A stretch of 64,000 nt of DNA from Fodinibius sp052060035 (GTDB lineage Bacteria; Bacteroidota; Rhodothermia; Balneolales; Balneolaceae), in contig NZ_JBPOEA010000005.1 in NCBI RefSeq assembly GCF_052060035.1, forward strand, positions 1 to 64,000, written 5' to 3'. Shown in pieces: positions 36,434 through 45,808 of this stretch (position 1 is the stretch's first letter; each line of letters begins with the position of its first letter). Under the pieces are notes generated by a model that was not told the DNA's origin, searched no databases, and saw nothing but the letters and a program-made list of their open reading frames with translations. A program made the position numbers and the translations under genes.

Positions 36434-37438
36434 ATGAGCAAAAAAAAATTTACCTACAAAGACGCCGGCGTCGATATTGAGGCTGGAGAAGAAATGGTCG
36501 ACTCAATAAAAGATGTCGTAAAAGAAACTCACAATGATGCCGTACTTAGCAATATCGGGGGTTTTGGAGGATTTTTCCGTCCCAATTTAAACAGCTATGA
36601 GGACCCTGTATTTGTCAGCAGTGTAGATGGTGTAGGCACGAAGCTGATTGTTGCATTCAAAACAGGAAGATACGACACGGTGGGACAAGATTTAGTCAAT
36701 CACTGCGTAAACGACATCGCGGTTTGCGGAGCCGATCCGCTCTTTTTTCTGGATTATTTTTCTACTGGTAAACTCGAGCAGGATGTTGGTTACAAAGTGG
36801 TTAGCGGATTTGCAAAAGCATGTAAAGAAAATGGCGTTGCTCTTATTGGGGGGGAGACCGCTGAAATGCCCGATATATACAGCGAGGGTGAATTCGACCT
36901 GGCGGGCACTATCGTGGGAATGGTAGATCGTGAGAAAGTGATTGAAGGGAAAAAAATTAAAAAAGGAAATATGTTGCTTGGATTTCCCAGTACCGGTATC
37001 CATACCAATGGCTATTCCCTGGCACGTAAAGTTCTGTTTTCGGAATACGAAATAACAGATCATGTGGATGAGTTGGGTACTACAGTGGGGGATGCGATGC
37101 TGGCCATTCACAAATCCTATTTATCGATTATTCGAGCAACACGGGATATTGACGGTGTTAACGGCTTTTCGCATATCACCGGCGGCGGTATCATGGGCAA
37201 CACTAAGCGCGTGGTACCCGACGGACTCTCTATCAAGGTAGACTGGGATTACTGGGAGCGTCCCGCTATTTTTGAGCTCATCCAAGAGTTGGGTAACGTG
37301 CCCGAAGATGATATGCGGGCGACCTTTAACCTGGGTATTGGGCTCATTGCTATTGTAGATCCAAATACGGTTGGTGCAGTAAAAGAAATTGCCGCGGAAA
37401 TGGATGAAGAAGTGATAGAGATGGGAAAAATAAGGTAA
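36434..37438 (+). CDS. purM: Phosphoribosylformylglycinamidine cyclo-ligase (AIR synthase)
   Basis: This 334-residue enzyme carries VSSVDGVGTKLIVA, the ATP-binding/catalytic block of PurM, NDIAVCGADPLFFLDY, and ALIGGETAEMPDIY. It closes the imidazole ring in purine synthesis, converting FGAM to AIR with ATP. Start MSKKKFTYKDAGVD is typical. No other pur genes adjoin it, so it is scattered from the pathway. Its promoter must lie in or next to the DnaA-box region. Confidence 0.97.
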   Translation: MSKKKFTYKDAGVDIEAGEEMVDSIKDVVKETHNDAVLSNIGGFGGFFRPNLNSYEDPVFVSSVDGVGTKLIVAFKTGRYDTVGQDLVNHCVNDIAVCGADPLFFLDYFSTGKLEQDVGYKVVSGFAKACKENGVALIGGETAEMPDIYSEGEFDLAGTIVGMVDREKVIEGKKIKKGNMLLGFPSTGIHTNGYSLARKVLFSEYEITDHVDELGTTVGDAMLAIHKSYLSIIRATRDIDGVNGFSHITGGGIMGNTKRVVPDGLSIKVDWDYWERPAIFELIQELGNVPEDDMRATFNLGIGLIAIVDPNTVGAVKEIAAEMDEEVIEMGKIR

Positions 37439-37463
37439 GAGTAGTCCAGATTCATTATAAAAA

Positions 37464-37562
37464 ATGCCTTCCCATAAATGTACCGTAACTACAATTCTTG
37501 TTGTAATACTTATTGGACCATTTATTGTTACTGCATTCTTTTGGAATGAAGATCAAAAATAA
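37464..37562 (+). CDS. Possible 32-residue single-span membrane peptide
   Basis: ATG 37464 opens a short frame MPSHKCTVTT followed by a hydrophobic stretch ILVVILIGPFIVTAFF and a charged end to TAA at 37562. The composition looks like a one-helix membrane peptide. It may be a chance ORF in the A/T-rich gap after purM; nothing else supports it. Confidence 0.25.
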   Translation: MPSHKCTVTTILVVILIGPFIVTAFFWNEDQK

Positions 37563-37655
37563 ACCATATATCTTTGCGGGTATTTTTAGCAAAGACGTAA
37601 GCATATAAAATTATTATAAGACAGTTGGATAAAGATAACTTTCTACAATACTAAT

Positions 37656-38153
37656 ATGGCCCGCCAGATGATCTTTGATTTCAATGAGAATACCAGCTTA
37701 CATAACTGGGAAACGCTGGATGATGTAGTGATGGGCGGCAGCTCACAAGGGAACATCAGCCTGAGTCCTGAAGGCCATGGAAGGTTCAGCGGACAGGTTT
37801 CATTGAAGAACAACGGAGGATTTTCCTCAGTGCGTTATAACCTGGCCGATCTAAAAGTGGAACCCCAAGACCAAATCACAATACGTCTCAAGGGCGACGG
37901 CAAACGATACCAGTTCCGGGTCAAACACGATAAGCAGGCCTATGCGTCGTACATTACCTACTTTGAAACCACGGGTAAATGGGAAGAAATCAGCATTTCA
38001 CTTAGGGATCTATACCCCACATTTCGGGGCAAAAATCTGGATCAACCCAATTTTAATCACCATTCCATTCAACAGCTTGGATTTTTGATTGCCAATAAGA
38101 AAACCCAGGTCTTCGAGCTGCTGATAGATAAGATTGAATTAATTTCTGAGTGA
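37656..38153 (+). CDS. CIA30 family protein
   Basis: A 165-residue protein matching the CIA30 domain (named from a complex I assembly factor in mitochondria). Key motifs are W-x-TLDDVVMGGSSQG near the N-terminus, FSGQVSLKNNGGFSSVR and QFRVKHDKQAYASYITYF. It is a galactose-binding-like jelly roll. Bacterial members are widespread and their function is unknown. An alternative start lies at the MIF four residues downstream. It is 93 bp from the small peptide ORF and faces the GH31 gene in the same direction. Confidence 0.88.
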   Translation: MARQMIFDFNENTSLHNWETLDDVVMGGSSQGNISLSPEGHGRFSGQVSLKNNGGFSSVRYNLADLKVEPQDQITIRLKGDGKRYQFRVKHDKQAYASYITYFETTGKWEEISISLRDLYPTFRGKNLDQPNFNHHSIQQLGFLIANKKTQVFELLIDKIELISE

Positions 38154-38274
38154 GTGTCCAGTACGGTCTGGTCTGGGTTGAATTTAAGATAGCAAAAAGT
38201 ATTGACTCTGGGAATCAAATAATTCTACCTTCAAACTCAGAAATCGATGAATTTTCACAGTTTAGTATAATTTG

Positions 38275-40665
38275 ATGAGAACAGTACTATTTCTATTCCT
38301 GTTTATATTTACCGGTGGATCAGCACTCTCCCAGTCTATTAACCGTGCTTTTAAAGAAATAACTAAAAGTGAAAACCATTATAAAATACGTGTTAGTGAT
38401 GGTACTTACCGGCTGATGTTTTATACCCCGGATATGGTAGAAACCTCGTTTATTCCGGAGGGAGAAGAGTTTAATAAAAAATCGCATGCGGTCGTTATGG
38501 ATCCGCAGGATGTAGCGGTGGATATAGCCGAGACTGATTTATCAGTGAAACTTTCATCTGCAGGTATTTCGGTCGAGGTCCAAAAGTCGCCCTTCCAAAT
38601 ATCTTATTATCGGGATAATGAGTTACTGATATCTGAAAAGGACGGCTACCACCAAGATTCGTTAAAGTCGATTAATTTTAATATTACCGAGAAGGAAGCT
38701 TTATACGGGGGTGGAGCCCGAGCCCTGAATATGAAAAGACGAGGATACCGCTTGAAATTATATAATCAGGCACACTATGGTTATGGCGACCGCAGTGAGC
38801 TGCTCAACTATACCATGCCGGTCGTTTTATCTTCTAAAAAATATTTACTGCATTTTGATAATGCTCCGATTGGTTTTATGGACTTGGATAGTAAGGATAA
38901 AAATACTCTTTCTTATAAAACCATCAGTGGGCAGATAACTTACCAGATAGTTAGTAAAAGTTCGTGGTTAAATATTATAGATAGTTTTACCGATCTCACG
39001 GGTAAGCAGCCGATGCTTCCACGCTGGGCGCTTGGTAATTTTTCCAGTCGATTCGGATATCACTCTCAGGAAGAAGTGTTGGAGACCGCCGAGCTTTTCA
39101 GGGAACAGGAAATTCCGATGGATGCTATCATACTGGATCTGTTTTGGTTTGGCAAAGAGATGAAAGGAAATATGGGAAATTTAGCCTTTCATGCTGATTC
39201 CTTTCCAAAACCTGAGCAGATGATCGGTACTCTTCGGAACGACCACATTGAGACAATTTTGATCACCGAGCCATACGTGCAAACCACATCTAATAGGTGG
39301 GATGAAGCTGTAAAGAATGATGTATTGGCTAAAGATTCATTGGGTAATCCGCTTACATTTGATTTCTATTTCGGAAATACGGGCATTATTGATGTCTTTG
39401 ATCCGAAGGGATACAATTGGTTAAAGAATATTTATAAAGATTTGTTGAACATAGGTGTTACGGGCATGTGGGGGGATTTGGGGGAGCCTGAAGTTCATCC
39501 TTCTGAGGCTATTCATGCTACTGGCACCGCTGATGAAGTGCACAATATTTACGGGCATCAATGGGCAAAGTTAGTAGACGAGGCGTTTTATGAGTATGAT
39601 CCAGATATGCGTCCCTTTATTCTAATGCGTGCCGGCTATTCGGGTTCACAGCGTTTTGGCATTATACCTTGGACGGGCGATGTAGCTCGCAGTTGGGGCG
39701 GCTTGCAAAGTCAGCCCGAGATTTCGCTGCAGATGGGAATGCAGGGCATCGGCTATATGCACAGTGATCTGGGCGGTTTTGCAGGAGACAATCTGGATGA
39801 CGAGCTTTACGTACGCTGGATGCAGTATGGGGTATTCCAACCGATCTATCGTCCCCACGCCCAGGAAGCAGTACCCAGCGAGCCTGTTTTTCGCAGTGAT
39901 AGTGCCAAAAGCTTGGCCAAGAAAGCTATAGAACTGCGTTATCGGTTACTGCCGTATAATTATCACTTGGTGTATCAAAATCATAAAACCGGCGCGCCGC
40001 TAATGCGTCCGCTGTTATTCGGGGAACCTAAAAACGAATTGCTATATCATTATGATGATGCTTACCTGTGGGGTAATGATTTTTTGGTGGCTCCGATTGT
40101 AGAATCTGGACAAACAGAGAAAGTAGTTTATTTTCCAGATGGTACGAATTGGTATAATTTTTATACCAATCAAAAATTAGAAGGTGGACAACAAGCTACT
40201 ATTGCTGTAAATGATACGACTATTCCCACCTTTGTGCGCGCCGGGGCTTTTATTCCCATGAGCCATCCGGTGCAAAGCGTCAAAGAGTATAGTGGGGATA
40301 ATTTAGTTTTGCACTATTATGCAGATGAATCAGTCAGTAATTCGTCTTCGAAGATGTATAATGATGATGGGTTGACAAGAAGTGCTATTGAAAAGGGTAT
40401 GTATGAGCTACTGACATTTGAGTCGGCACGAAACGAAAATAAGTTGGATTTTACCTTCCGGGCTAAAATTGGTGAAAACTATTTGTCATCAGAAAAAAAC
40501 ATAGAGTTGGTAGTTCATAATATTTCAGATCAGCCCAAAGAAATTACGGTTAATGGTGAAGATGTAGCTATACAATGGAATGAGACTACAAATAAAGTAC
40601 AAATACCTCTTGATTGGAATACGCAGGAAACGGTATCAATAAAAATAAACTGGACTCAGGAGTAG
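38275..40665 (+). CDS. Secreted GH31 family glycosidase (alpha-glucosidase-like)
   Basis: From ATG 38275 the protein is 796 residues with a signal peptide (LFLFLFIFTGGSALSQ). GH31 landmarks are the N-terminal galactose-mutarotase-like region, the barrel start PRWALGNFSSRFGY, the nucleophile Asp401 in MWGDLGEPE, the acid/base Asp469 in PWTGDVARSW, and the following MGMQGIGYMHSDLGGF. The C-terminal beta domains complete it. GH31 enzymes act on alpha-glucosides, alpha-xylosides or sulfoquinovosides; which one is not readable. It ends with TAG. It is not near SusCD but could share a carbohydrate-use role. Confidence 0.94.
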   Translation: MRTVLFLFLFIFTGGSALSQSINRAFKEITKSENHYKIRVSDGTYRLMFYTPDMVETSFIPEGEEFNKKSHAVVMDPQDVAVDIAETDLSVKLSSAGISVEVQKSPFQISYYRDNELLISEKDGYHQDSLKSINFNITEKEALYGGGARALNMKRRGYRLKLYNQAHYGYGDRSELLNYTMPVVLSSKKYLLHFDNAPIGFMDLDSKDKNTLSYKTISGQITYQIVSKSSWLNIIDSFTDLTGKQPMLPRWALGNFSSRFGYHSQEEVLETAELFREQEIPMDAIILDLFWFGKEMKGNMGNLAFHADSFPKPEQMIGTLRNDHIETILITEPYVQTTSNRWDEAVKNDVLAKDSLGNPLTFDFYFGNTGIIDVFDPKGYNWLKNIYKDLLNIGVTGMWGDLGEPEVHPSEAIHATGTADEVHNIYGHQWAKLVDEAFYEYDPDMRPFILMRAGYSGSQRFGIIPWTGDVARSWGGLQSQPEISLQMGMQGIGYMHSDLGGFAGDNLDDELYVRWMQYGVFQPIYRPHAQEAVPSEPVFRSDSAKSLAKKAIELRYRLLPYNYHLVYQNHKTGAPLMRPLLFGEPKNELLYHYDDAYLWGNDFLVAPIVESGQTEKVVYFPDGTNWYNFYTNQKLEGGQQATIAVNDTTIPTFVRAGAFIPMSHPVQSVKEYSGDNLVLHYYADESVSNSSSKMYNDDGLTRSAIEKGMYELLTFESARNENKLDFTFRAKIGENYLSSEKNIELVVHNISDQPKEITVNGEDVAIQWNETTNKVQIPLDWNTQETVSIKINWTQE

Positions 40666-40733
40666 ATTTGAATATTTGCAGATATTAGCGATAATGTTTT
40701 CAGTCGATATCTAATTATTGCTAATCAAGTGTG

Positions 40734-40943
40734 ATGGATTTTATTGATGAATTATTAGTAGACCTCTGCTTTATCGGGGGAATTATTATATTCATTATAA
40801 GCTTCTTTAAAAAGTATAGGGAATATCGATATGCAATGATGCTAATTGGAGTACTATTAGTGTTCATAGGACTGATCTTTTTAGATACTGGATCATTGCA
40901 AGAAGTTTATCAGAAAGGATATGAAGCGGCACAAGGAATTTAA
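40734..40943 (+). CDS. Small two-helix membrane protein
   Basis: A 69-residue protein with two hydrophobic segments (about 9-27 and 34-51) separated by a short basic loop KKYREYRY, and a short soluble tail. A GTG codon immediately upstream is a possible alternative start. It sits between the GH31 and deaminase genes, only 2 bp before the latter, so it is probably co-transcribed and possibly translationally coupled. No family recognised. Confidence 0.6.
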   Translation: MDFIDELLVDLCFIGGIIIFIISFFKKYREYRYAMMLIGVLLVFIGLIFLDTGSLQEVYQKGYEAAQGI

Positions 40944-40945
40944 CA

Positions 40946-41425
40946 ATGGTTACAGAAAGCGATTTAGATTATTTAAGACGTTGCATTGCGTTGGCCAGCA
41001 AAGCAGTTGAGGCGGGTGATGAAGCATTTGGATCGGTATTGGTTTCAGGGGATAATGAAGTTCTTTTTGAGGATCGGAATCGCATCAATACAAAAGGTGA
41101 TCCTACCCGGCATCCGGAAATTGAAATAGCGCAGTGGGCAGCACAAAACCTTAACTCCCAAGAGCGAGACTCAGCTACGGTTTATACTTCAGGTGAACAT
41201 TGCCCCATGTGTGCCGCAGCTCACGGATGGGTGGGACTGGGAAGAATAGTATTTATAAGCTCCTCAAATCAGTTAACTAAATGGTTAAAAGTATTCAATA
41301 AAGATTCATCACCGGTAAAGCCAATATCCATAAATGAAATTGTGCCGAATGTTGAAGTAGAGGGTCCGGTACCGGAATTAGTAAATGAGATAAAAGAGTT
41401 GCATCGGAAGTATCATGGGCAATGA
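40946..41425 (+). CDS. Zinc-dependent nucleoside/nucleobase deaminase family protein
   Basis: This 159-residue protein has the CDA-fold zinc site: His56-Pro57-Glu58 (HPE) and the paired cysteines Cys86 and Cys89 in GEHCPMCAA. The first motif is HPE, not the HAE usual for guanine/tRNA adenosine deaminases, so the substrate is uncertain. The domain fills the whole protein, so it is a stand-alone enzyme and not a fusion. It is in line with the upstream membrane protein and a downstream alpha/beta hydrolase 31 bp away. Confidence 0.87.
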   Translation: MVTESDLDYLRRCIALASKAVEAGDEAFGSVLVSGDNEVLFEDRNRINTKGDPTRHPEIEIAQWAAQNLNSQERDSATVYTSGEHCPMCAAAHGWVGLGRIVFISSSNQLTKWLKVFNKDSSPVKPISINEIVPNVEVEGPVPELVNEIKELHRKYHGQ

Positions 41426-41456
41426 TTATATAATATTAGTTTAATGATAGGTTATT

Positions 41457-42212
41457 ATGAATGGTAAAGAGAAAACTCCGCTTATTTTACTCCACGGAGC
41501 ACTGGGTACATCAGAACAATTTGATTTTATTCTTCCACAGCTTAAAGAACATTTTGATGTACACCAACTAAATTTTGAAGGACACGGGAATGCAGGTCCC
41601 ACAAATAGTTCTTTTCGTATTCCCTATTTTGCAGAAAATGTATTGGGATATATGGATGAGTACCGTATAGATCAGGCTTATTTTTTTGGGTATAGTATGG
41701 GTGGATATGTTGCACTGGTGTTAGCTAAAAATAATCCCGAAAGAGTAAAAGGGGTGGCAACGTTGGGCACCATATTACAATGGGATGAAGAAGTGGCCGA
41801 CCGTGAGAGCAAATACCTGCACCCTAAAAAGATGAAAGAAAAGGTGCCGCACTTCGTCAAGCAGCTTAGTGAAAGACATCTTTCTGGTTGGGAGCGTGTG
41901 GTAAACAGCACCCGGGATATGTTGCAGTACCTGGGTGCACATCCGGAAATAAAAGTGGATGAATGGAAACAGATAATGTGTCCGTTGCGATTTCATATAG
42001 GTGACCGCGATACAACCGCCGGATTTGCTGAGACGGTAGAGATCTACAGAATAACGGAAAAGTCAGAGCTGATGGTGATACCTAAAACAGGGCACCCCAT
42101 AAACGAAGTGGACAAAGAATATCTCGTACTTTCTCTTAAAAACTTCTTTAGGGAAATAAAAAAAACCGATCAAAACGACCGCAATCAGAAAAAGAACGGC
42201 AGTCAAAACTAA
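41457..42212 (+). CDS. Alpha/beta hydrolase family protein
   Basis: A 251-residue hydrolase with the oxyanion motif LLHGALGTSEQF, the nucleophile elbow GYSMGGY (Ser80), an acid near IGDRDTTAG and the catalytic His in TGHPINEVD. It has no signal peptide, so it is cytosolic. The substrate class (ester, lactone or C-C bond) cannot be read; the pattern resembles small-molecule hydrolases such as those of the MenH/BioH type. The C-terminus is basic and ragged (KKTDQNDRNQKKNG). Confidence 0.9.
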   Translation: MNGKEKTPLILLHGALGTSEQFDFILPQLKEHFDVHQLNFEGHGNAGPTNSSFRIPYFAENVLGYMDEYRIDQAYFFGYSMGGYVALVLAKNNPERVKGVATLGTILQWDEEVADRESKYLHPKKMKEKVPHFVKQLSERHLSGWERVVNSTRDMLQYLGAHPEIKVDEWKQIMCPLRFHIGDRDTTAGFAETVEIYRITEKSELMVIPKTGHPINEVDKEYLVLSLKNFFREIKKTDQNDRNQKKNGSQN

Positions 42213-42266
42213 GTACGGAAATAGGATTGAAGTTTATAACCATCAATTAAAAAAAATATACTCGCT

Positions 42267-42797
42267 ATGAAAAAACGGATAGGAGTTTGTCTATTGGTAT
42301 TAATGATAATGCTTGGTATTCAGCCCCTTCAGGCTCAGGAAACCAATAATTTTAAGAATCAATTTAGTCGGCATTTTGACTATGCTTCGCGCGTACTTTC
42401 ACTGGCCAAAGCGATGCCGGCTGAATTGTATTCTTGGCGTCCGAGTGAGGAGGTGATGTCGGTCGAAGAAGTTTATACGCATATAGCGCGTTATAATTAT
42501 TACTACCTTGATGAAAACCTTGGCATACCAGCACCCGATGATGTAAATATTGATAACATTGAGTCAATTACCGGTAAGGAAGAAGTGGTGGATATCCTGG
42601 AGCGATCCATAGCGCATGTAAAGAATGCTATCAAGGAAATGCCGGATTCCAAGCTTCAGGAAGAAACACAACTGTATGGAAATGCAGTAAACGGTCAGGC
42701 CGTGTTGATGCAGTTAATCACCCATAAAAGTGAGCATGTGGGACAGTCGATAGCTTATGCACGGATGAATGGGATTGTACCGCCGTGGAATCGGTGA
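42267..42797 (+). CDS. Secreted DinB family protein
   Basis: A 176-residue protein with a signal peptide (VCLLVLMIMLGIQPLQAQ) followed by a DinB/YfiT-like four-helix bundle. The metal-ligand pattern of the fold is suggested by YTHIARYNYYYL and the C-terminal LITHKSEHVGQSIAYARMNG. DinB proteins are damage-induced or metal-dependent transferases in some cases (bacillithiol transferases); export here is unusual for the cytosolic forms, but secreted DinB proteins occur in this phylum. Function not assignable. Confidence 0.88.
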   Translation: MKKRIGVCLLVLMIMLGIQPLQAQETNNFKNQFSRHFDYASRVLSLAKAMPAELYSWRPSEEVMSVEEVYTHIARYNYYYLDENLGIPAPDDVNIDNIESITGKEEVVDILERSIAHVKNAIKEMPDSKLQEETQLYGNAVNGQAVLMQLITHKSEHVGQSIAYARMNGIVPPWNR

Positions 42798-42955
42798 CCA
42801 AAGTTGGGGAAATTAATGTCAAATTATTTATCTCTTACCGATCTTAATTATTGTACTCTGATCAGGCAGTTCGTAACTTTTTACTAAGATTTATCATACG
42901 GTAACACCTGGTGATAAATCGAAAAAAGTTGTTAACCATCATCAGGTAGAATTAT

Positions 42956-43339
42956 ATGAAATACATAACTCTAACTCTCCTTATCTATTTTTTTATCCCG
43001 GGCATGGGATTATCACAGCAGACTAAAAATTATGCGGATAACCTGCTTGAGGTAACAAAAAAAGGAATCGTTGCAGAAGCTAACGCCAACTTTGATGAAC
43101 ATGCGAGGCAGTTGATAATTGGCGATATAATTATTCCCGTATCAAAAACCACAAAAGTAAAACGCCGGAAATATCAGGGAAATCAGGTAGTAGAATTTAG
43201 ACTCCAAGAAGGTACGGCAATTACAAGTAAGGATGAACCAAACTTGAGGAAAGCGTGGTTTTTATTAGAATTTAAATCAAAAAAGTCGGCTAAAAGTTTC
43301 GTAAAACTCTTCAAAAAGATGACGCAAGAAAATGGTTAA
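42956..43339 (+). CDS. Secreted hypothetical protein
   Basis: A 127-residue protein with a signal peptide (LLIYFFIPGMGLSQ). The mature part is basic, with TKVKRRKYQGNQVVEFRL and a Lys-rich C-terminus (EFKSKKSAKSFVKLFKKM). No family is recognised. It stands alone with about 160 bp upstream and is convergent with fabF downstream. Confidence 0.7.
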   Translation: MKYITLTLLIYFFIPGMGLSQQTKNYADNLLEVTKKGIVAEANANFDEHARQLIIGDIIIPVSKTTKVKRRKYQGNQVVEFRLQEGTAITSKDEPNLRKAWFLLEFKSKKSAKSFVKLFKKMTQENG

Positions 43340-43401
43340 TTTACAGTTCATCGATAGCAAGCCATCTTGGGGTTCAGTAACCAATAAGATCTACTAATCC
43401 C

Positions 43402-44652
43402 TTACGCTTTTTTAAACACTACAATACCGTTGTGGCCGCCAAAGCCAAAGGTGTTACTCATCACTACATCTACATTCTTTTCTCTGGTTTCCCCCAGAAC
43501 GATATCCAGTGATGATGGAATTTCTTCATCAATATTTTCGGTATTGATAGTGGGAGGAATCAAGTTGTTATTAATAGCTTTAATGCTGGCAATAGCTTCA
43601 ATGGCACCGGCAGCACCCAGCAGGTGACCCGTCATTGACTTCGTAGCCCCAATTGTTAAATGATCAGGAGATTCCCCAAATACATTAACGGCCGCCTTAA
43701 TTTCGCTGATGTCTCCCACCGGTGTAGAAGTTGCGTGCGTGTTGAGATAATCAACATCCTCGGCATTAAGTTCACTGTCGTTAAGAGCTTGTTTCATGGC
43801 AGCAGTTGCTCCCTTTCCTTCGGGATGTGTGGCTGTCATGTGATAGGCATCGGCCGTCATGGCTGCACCGGTAACCTCGGCATAAATTTTGGCACCCCGT
43901 GCTTTAGCATGTTCATAATCTTCGAGGATGAGCGAGGCTGCACCCTCTCCCATTACAAATCCGTCACGGTCTTTATCGAACGGACGCGAAGCACTCTTGG
44001 GATCGTCGTTACGCTGCGACATGGCACGCATTGCCGAAAATCCGCCAAAAGAAGATTCGGTAATCCCCGCTTCAGAACCGCCGGTAATCATGACTTTTGC
44101 TTTGCCCCAGCGGATATAATTAAGCGCATCCATGATCGCGGTATTGGAAGTCGCGCAAGCCGAAACGGTGGCATAGTTGATACCCATCAGCCCATATTTC
44201 ATAGAGATCATACCCGGCGCCATGTTAATAATGAGCTTGGGGACAAAGAATGGGTTAAAGCGTGGCTTAAAATTACGTTGCGTATAATTTTTAACTTCAT
44301 CTTCGAACGTTTTCATGCCGCCCTGTCCGCTGCCCCAGATAACGCCGGTATCAAACGGATCCATCTCATCAAAATCGAGTCCGGAATCTTCAACGGCCTG
44401 GTCTGTTGCAACCAATGCGTACTGACTATAGGGATCAGAACGCCGAATGGTATTATGCTCTAAGTGCTCTTTGACGTCAAAATCTTTGAGCTCGCAGGCA
44501 AAATGTGTGCGAAATTGAGAGGGATCGAAATGGGTAATTCGGTCGGCACCACTCACCCCATTGGTTAGGTTTTCCCAAAAGTCGGGCACGTTGTTACCAA
44601 GCGGAGATATGGCACCGAGTCCGGTTACTACAACTCGTTTAGGCTTGCTCAT
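43402..44652 (-). CDS. fabF: Beta-ketoacyl-ACP synthase II (FabF)
   Basis: The start is set at the MSKPKR codon (44652), which matches the family; an upstream in-frame ATG at 44712 would add 20 odd residues. The protein is 416 residues with the catalytic Cys166 in SACATSNTAI, His in THATSTPVGD and a second His in KSMTGHLLGAAG. It extends acyl-ACP with malonyl-ACP in fatty-acid elongation. No acpP lies next to it, unlike the usual acpP-fabF pair, and the downstream gene is convergent. Confidence 0.94.
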   Translation of the reverse strand: MSKPKRVVVTGLGAISPLGNNVPDFWENLTNGVSGADRITHFDPSQFRTHFACELKDFDVKEHLEHNTIRRSDPYSQYALVATDQAVEDSGLDFDEMDPFDTGVIWGSGQGGMKTFEDEVKNYTQRNFKPRFNPFFVPKLIINMAPGMISMKYGLMGINYATVSACATSNTAIMDALNYIRWGKAKVMITGGSEAGITESSFGGFSAMRAMSQRNDDPKSASRPFDKDRDGFVMGEGAASLILEDYEHAKARGAKIYAEVTGAAMTADAYHMTATHPEGKGATAAMKQALNDSELNAEDVDYLNTHATSTPVGDISEIKAAVNVFGESPDHLTIGATKSMTGHLLGAAGAIEAIASIKAINNNLIPPTINTENIDEEIPSSLDIVLGETREKNVDVVMSNTFGFGGHNGIVVFKKA

Positions 44653-44801
44653 TATAAAAAAGGAGTAAATTTTATTGCGATGAAAAAGGTCAATAAATAA
44701 AACTATTGACAAGATAAGTCGCGTGGAAATTACGGATTCTTTAAGCTTCCACCAATTTGTTATCTGGAATCGTAATCCGGAAGCCTATAAAAGGGCACAA
44801 A

Positions 44802-44830
44802 TAAAAAAGCCCTCCTGGTTGAGGAGGGCT
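44802..44830 (-). terminator. Terminator of the SnoaL-like gene
   Basis: AGCCCTCCT (44809-44817) pairs with AGGAGGGCT (44822-44830) around a short loop; the A-run at 44803-44809 reads as a T-run on the minus strand. It lies 27 bp past the 44857 stop. Confidence 0.85.
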
Positions 44831-44856
44831 TAGGTAACAGGACTATGGGATTAACG

Positions 44857-45222
44857 TTAGTCCGTCTGTGTTCCGTAAAAACGTTCAGTTTCGATTTTGT
44901 CTCCATCCCAGTGTTGCACGGCAACCTGTTCAAGATCCATAGGTTCGTCAGTTCCCTTGAAAGTAACGGTCATAGTTGATTCTACAGCAGTAATTCCTTC
45001 ATCTTCATTCGAAGTAATCCCAGAAACTTGGATACCGTGGAATTCTTCAACGCTGCTGAAAAATTCGTTCTCGCGTTCACGGTTGGCCTCCTTACCTTCT
45101 ACAGCCGTACCGTCTTCCAAAATCATAGTGACATCTTCCGCATAATATTCTTCAAAGGCATCCATAGCGGTACCTTGTGCAATGTGATCGTAGATGTCAG
45201 AAATTTTATCGAAATAACTCAT
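44857..45222 (-). CDS. SnoaL/NTF2-like domain protein
   Basis: A 121-residue cytosolic protein of the SnoaL-like polyketide-cyclase/NTF2 fold. Recognisable elements are YYAEDVTMILEDGTAVEG near residue 30 and AVQHWDGDKIETERFYG at the C-terminus. Such domains form small cone-shaped pockets and bind or isomerise diverse molecules. It forms its own unit, with a terminator directly downstream. A second NTF2-like gene is at 53391. Confidence 0.85.
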   Translation of the reverse strand: MSYFDKISDIYDHIAQGTAMDAFEEYYAEDVTMILEDGTAVEGKEANRERENEFFSSVEEFHGIQVSGITSNEDEGITAVESTMTVTFKGTDEPMDLEQVAVQHWDGDKIETERFYGTQTD

Positions 45223-45380
45223 AAATGTTATAAAGTTTGATATTAAAGTATTTGTGAGACGATATAACGGTACTTGACTAAAAATCGTTTACGGAAAAGA
45301 AAAAATTTTTTGGTTGCAGGGAGTCGAACATCGGTCTATCTTTATCAACAACAGAAAACAAAATGCAGAGATAAAAATTT

Positions 45381-45731
45381 ATGGCTACGGTAAAGCTCAT
45401 TGAAATTGCACACGGACGAAGCGGTGATAAAGGGGACGGAAGTAATGTGGGAGTGATAGCTCGACACCCGGATGTGTATCCCTTCTTAAAGGAAAACCTC
45501 ACGGCCGATGTGGTAAAAGAGCAGATGAAACACATCTGTAAAGGTGACGTTGAGCGGTATGAACTTCCCAATATTGGGGCACTTAATTTTGTGCTGCACG
45601 AGAGCTTGGGCGGCGGCGGAACAGTATCCCTAAAGCTGGATGCTCAGGGTAAAACCCACGCCTCTATGCTGCTGCGGATGGAGTTAGACGTACCTGACGA
45701 ACTGCTGGAGAAAGTAAAAGAGACAGCGTAG
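45381..45731 (+). CDS. Stand-alone AtuA-like C-terminal (ferredoxin-fold) domain protein
   Basis: This 116-residue protein matches the C-terminal domain of AtuA-like proteins (acyclic terpene utilisation), which normally follows a much longer N-terminal DUF1446 domain. Diagnostic parts are AHGRSGDKGDGSNVGVIAR, RYELPNIGALNFVLHESLGGGG and the C-terminal ALNF-type sheet. Separate ORFs for the two domains are known in other bacteria, but the large partner is not in the window. The role is unknown. Confidence 0.83.
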   Translation: MATVKLIEIAHGRSGDKGDGSNVGVIARHPDVYPFLKENLTADVVKEQMKHICKGDVERYELPNIGALNFVLHESLGGGGTVSLKLDAQGKTHASMLLRMELDVPDELLEKVKETA

Positions 45732-45808
45732 ATCGTTTTTTACAAAGTTTTTTTACTTGGTGCAATGTTCTGCGTTCAGCTAAAAATGTTGTTTGCTGGA
45801 CTTACCGA

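Noticed and set aside
43660..44463. Long plus-strand open frame of 267 codons antisense to fabF
   Set aside because: It lies wholly inside fabF on the other strand, has no family match I can see, and frames like this arise from codon bias.
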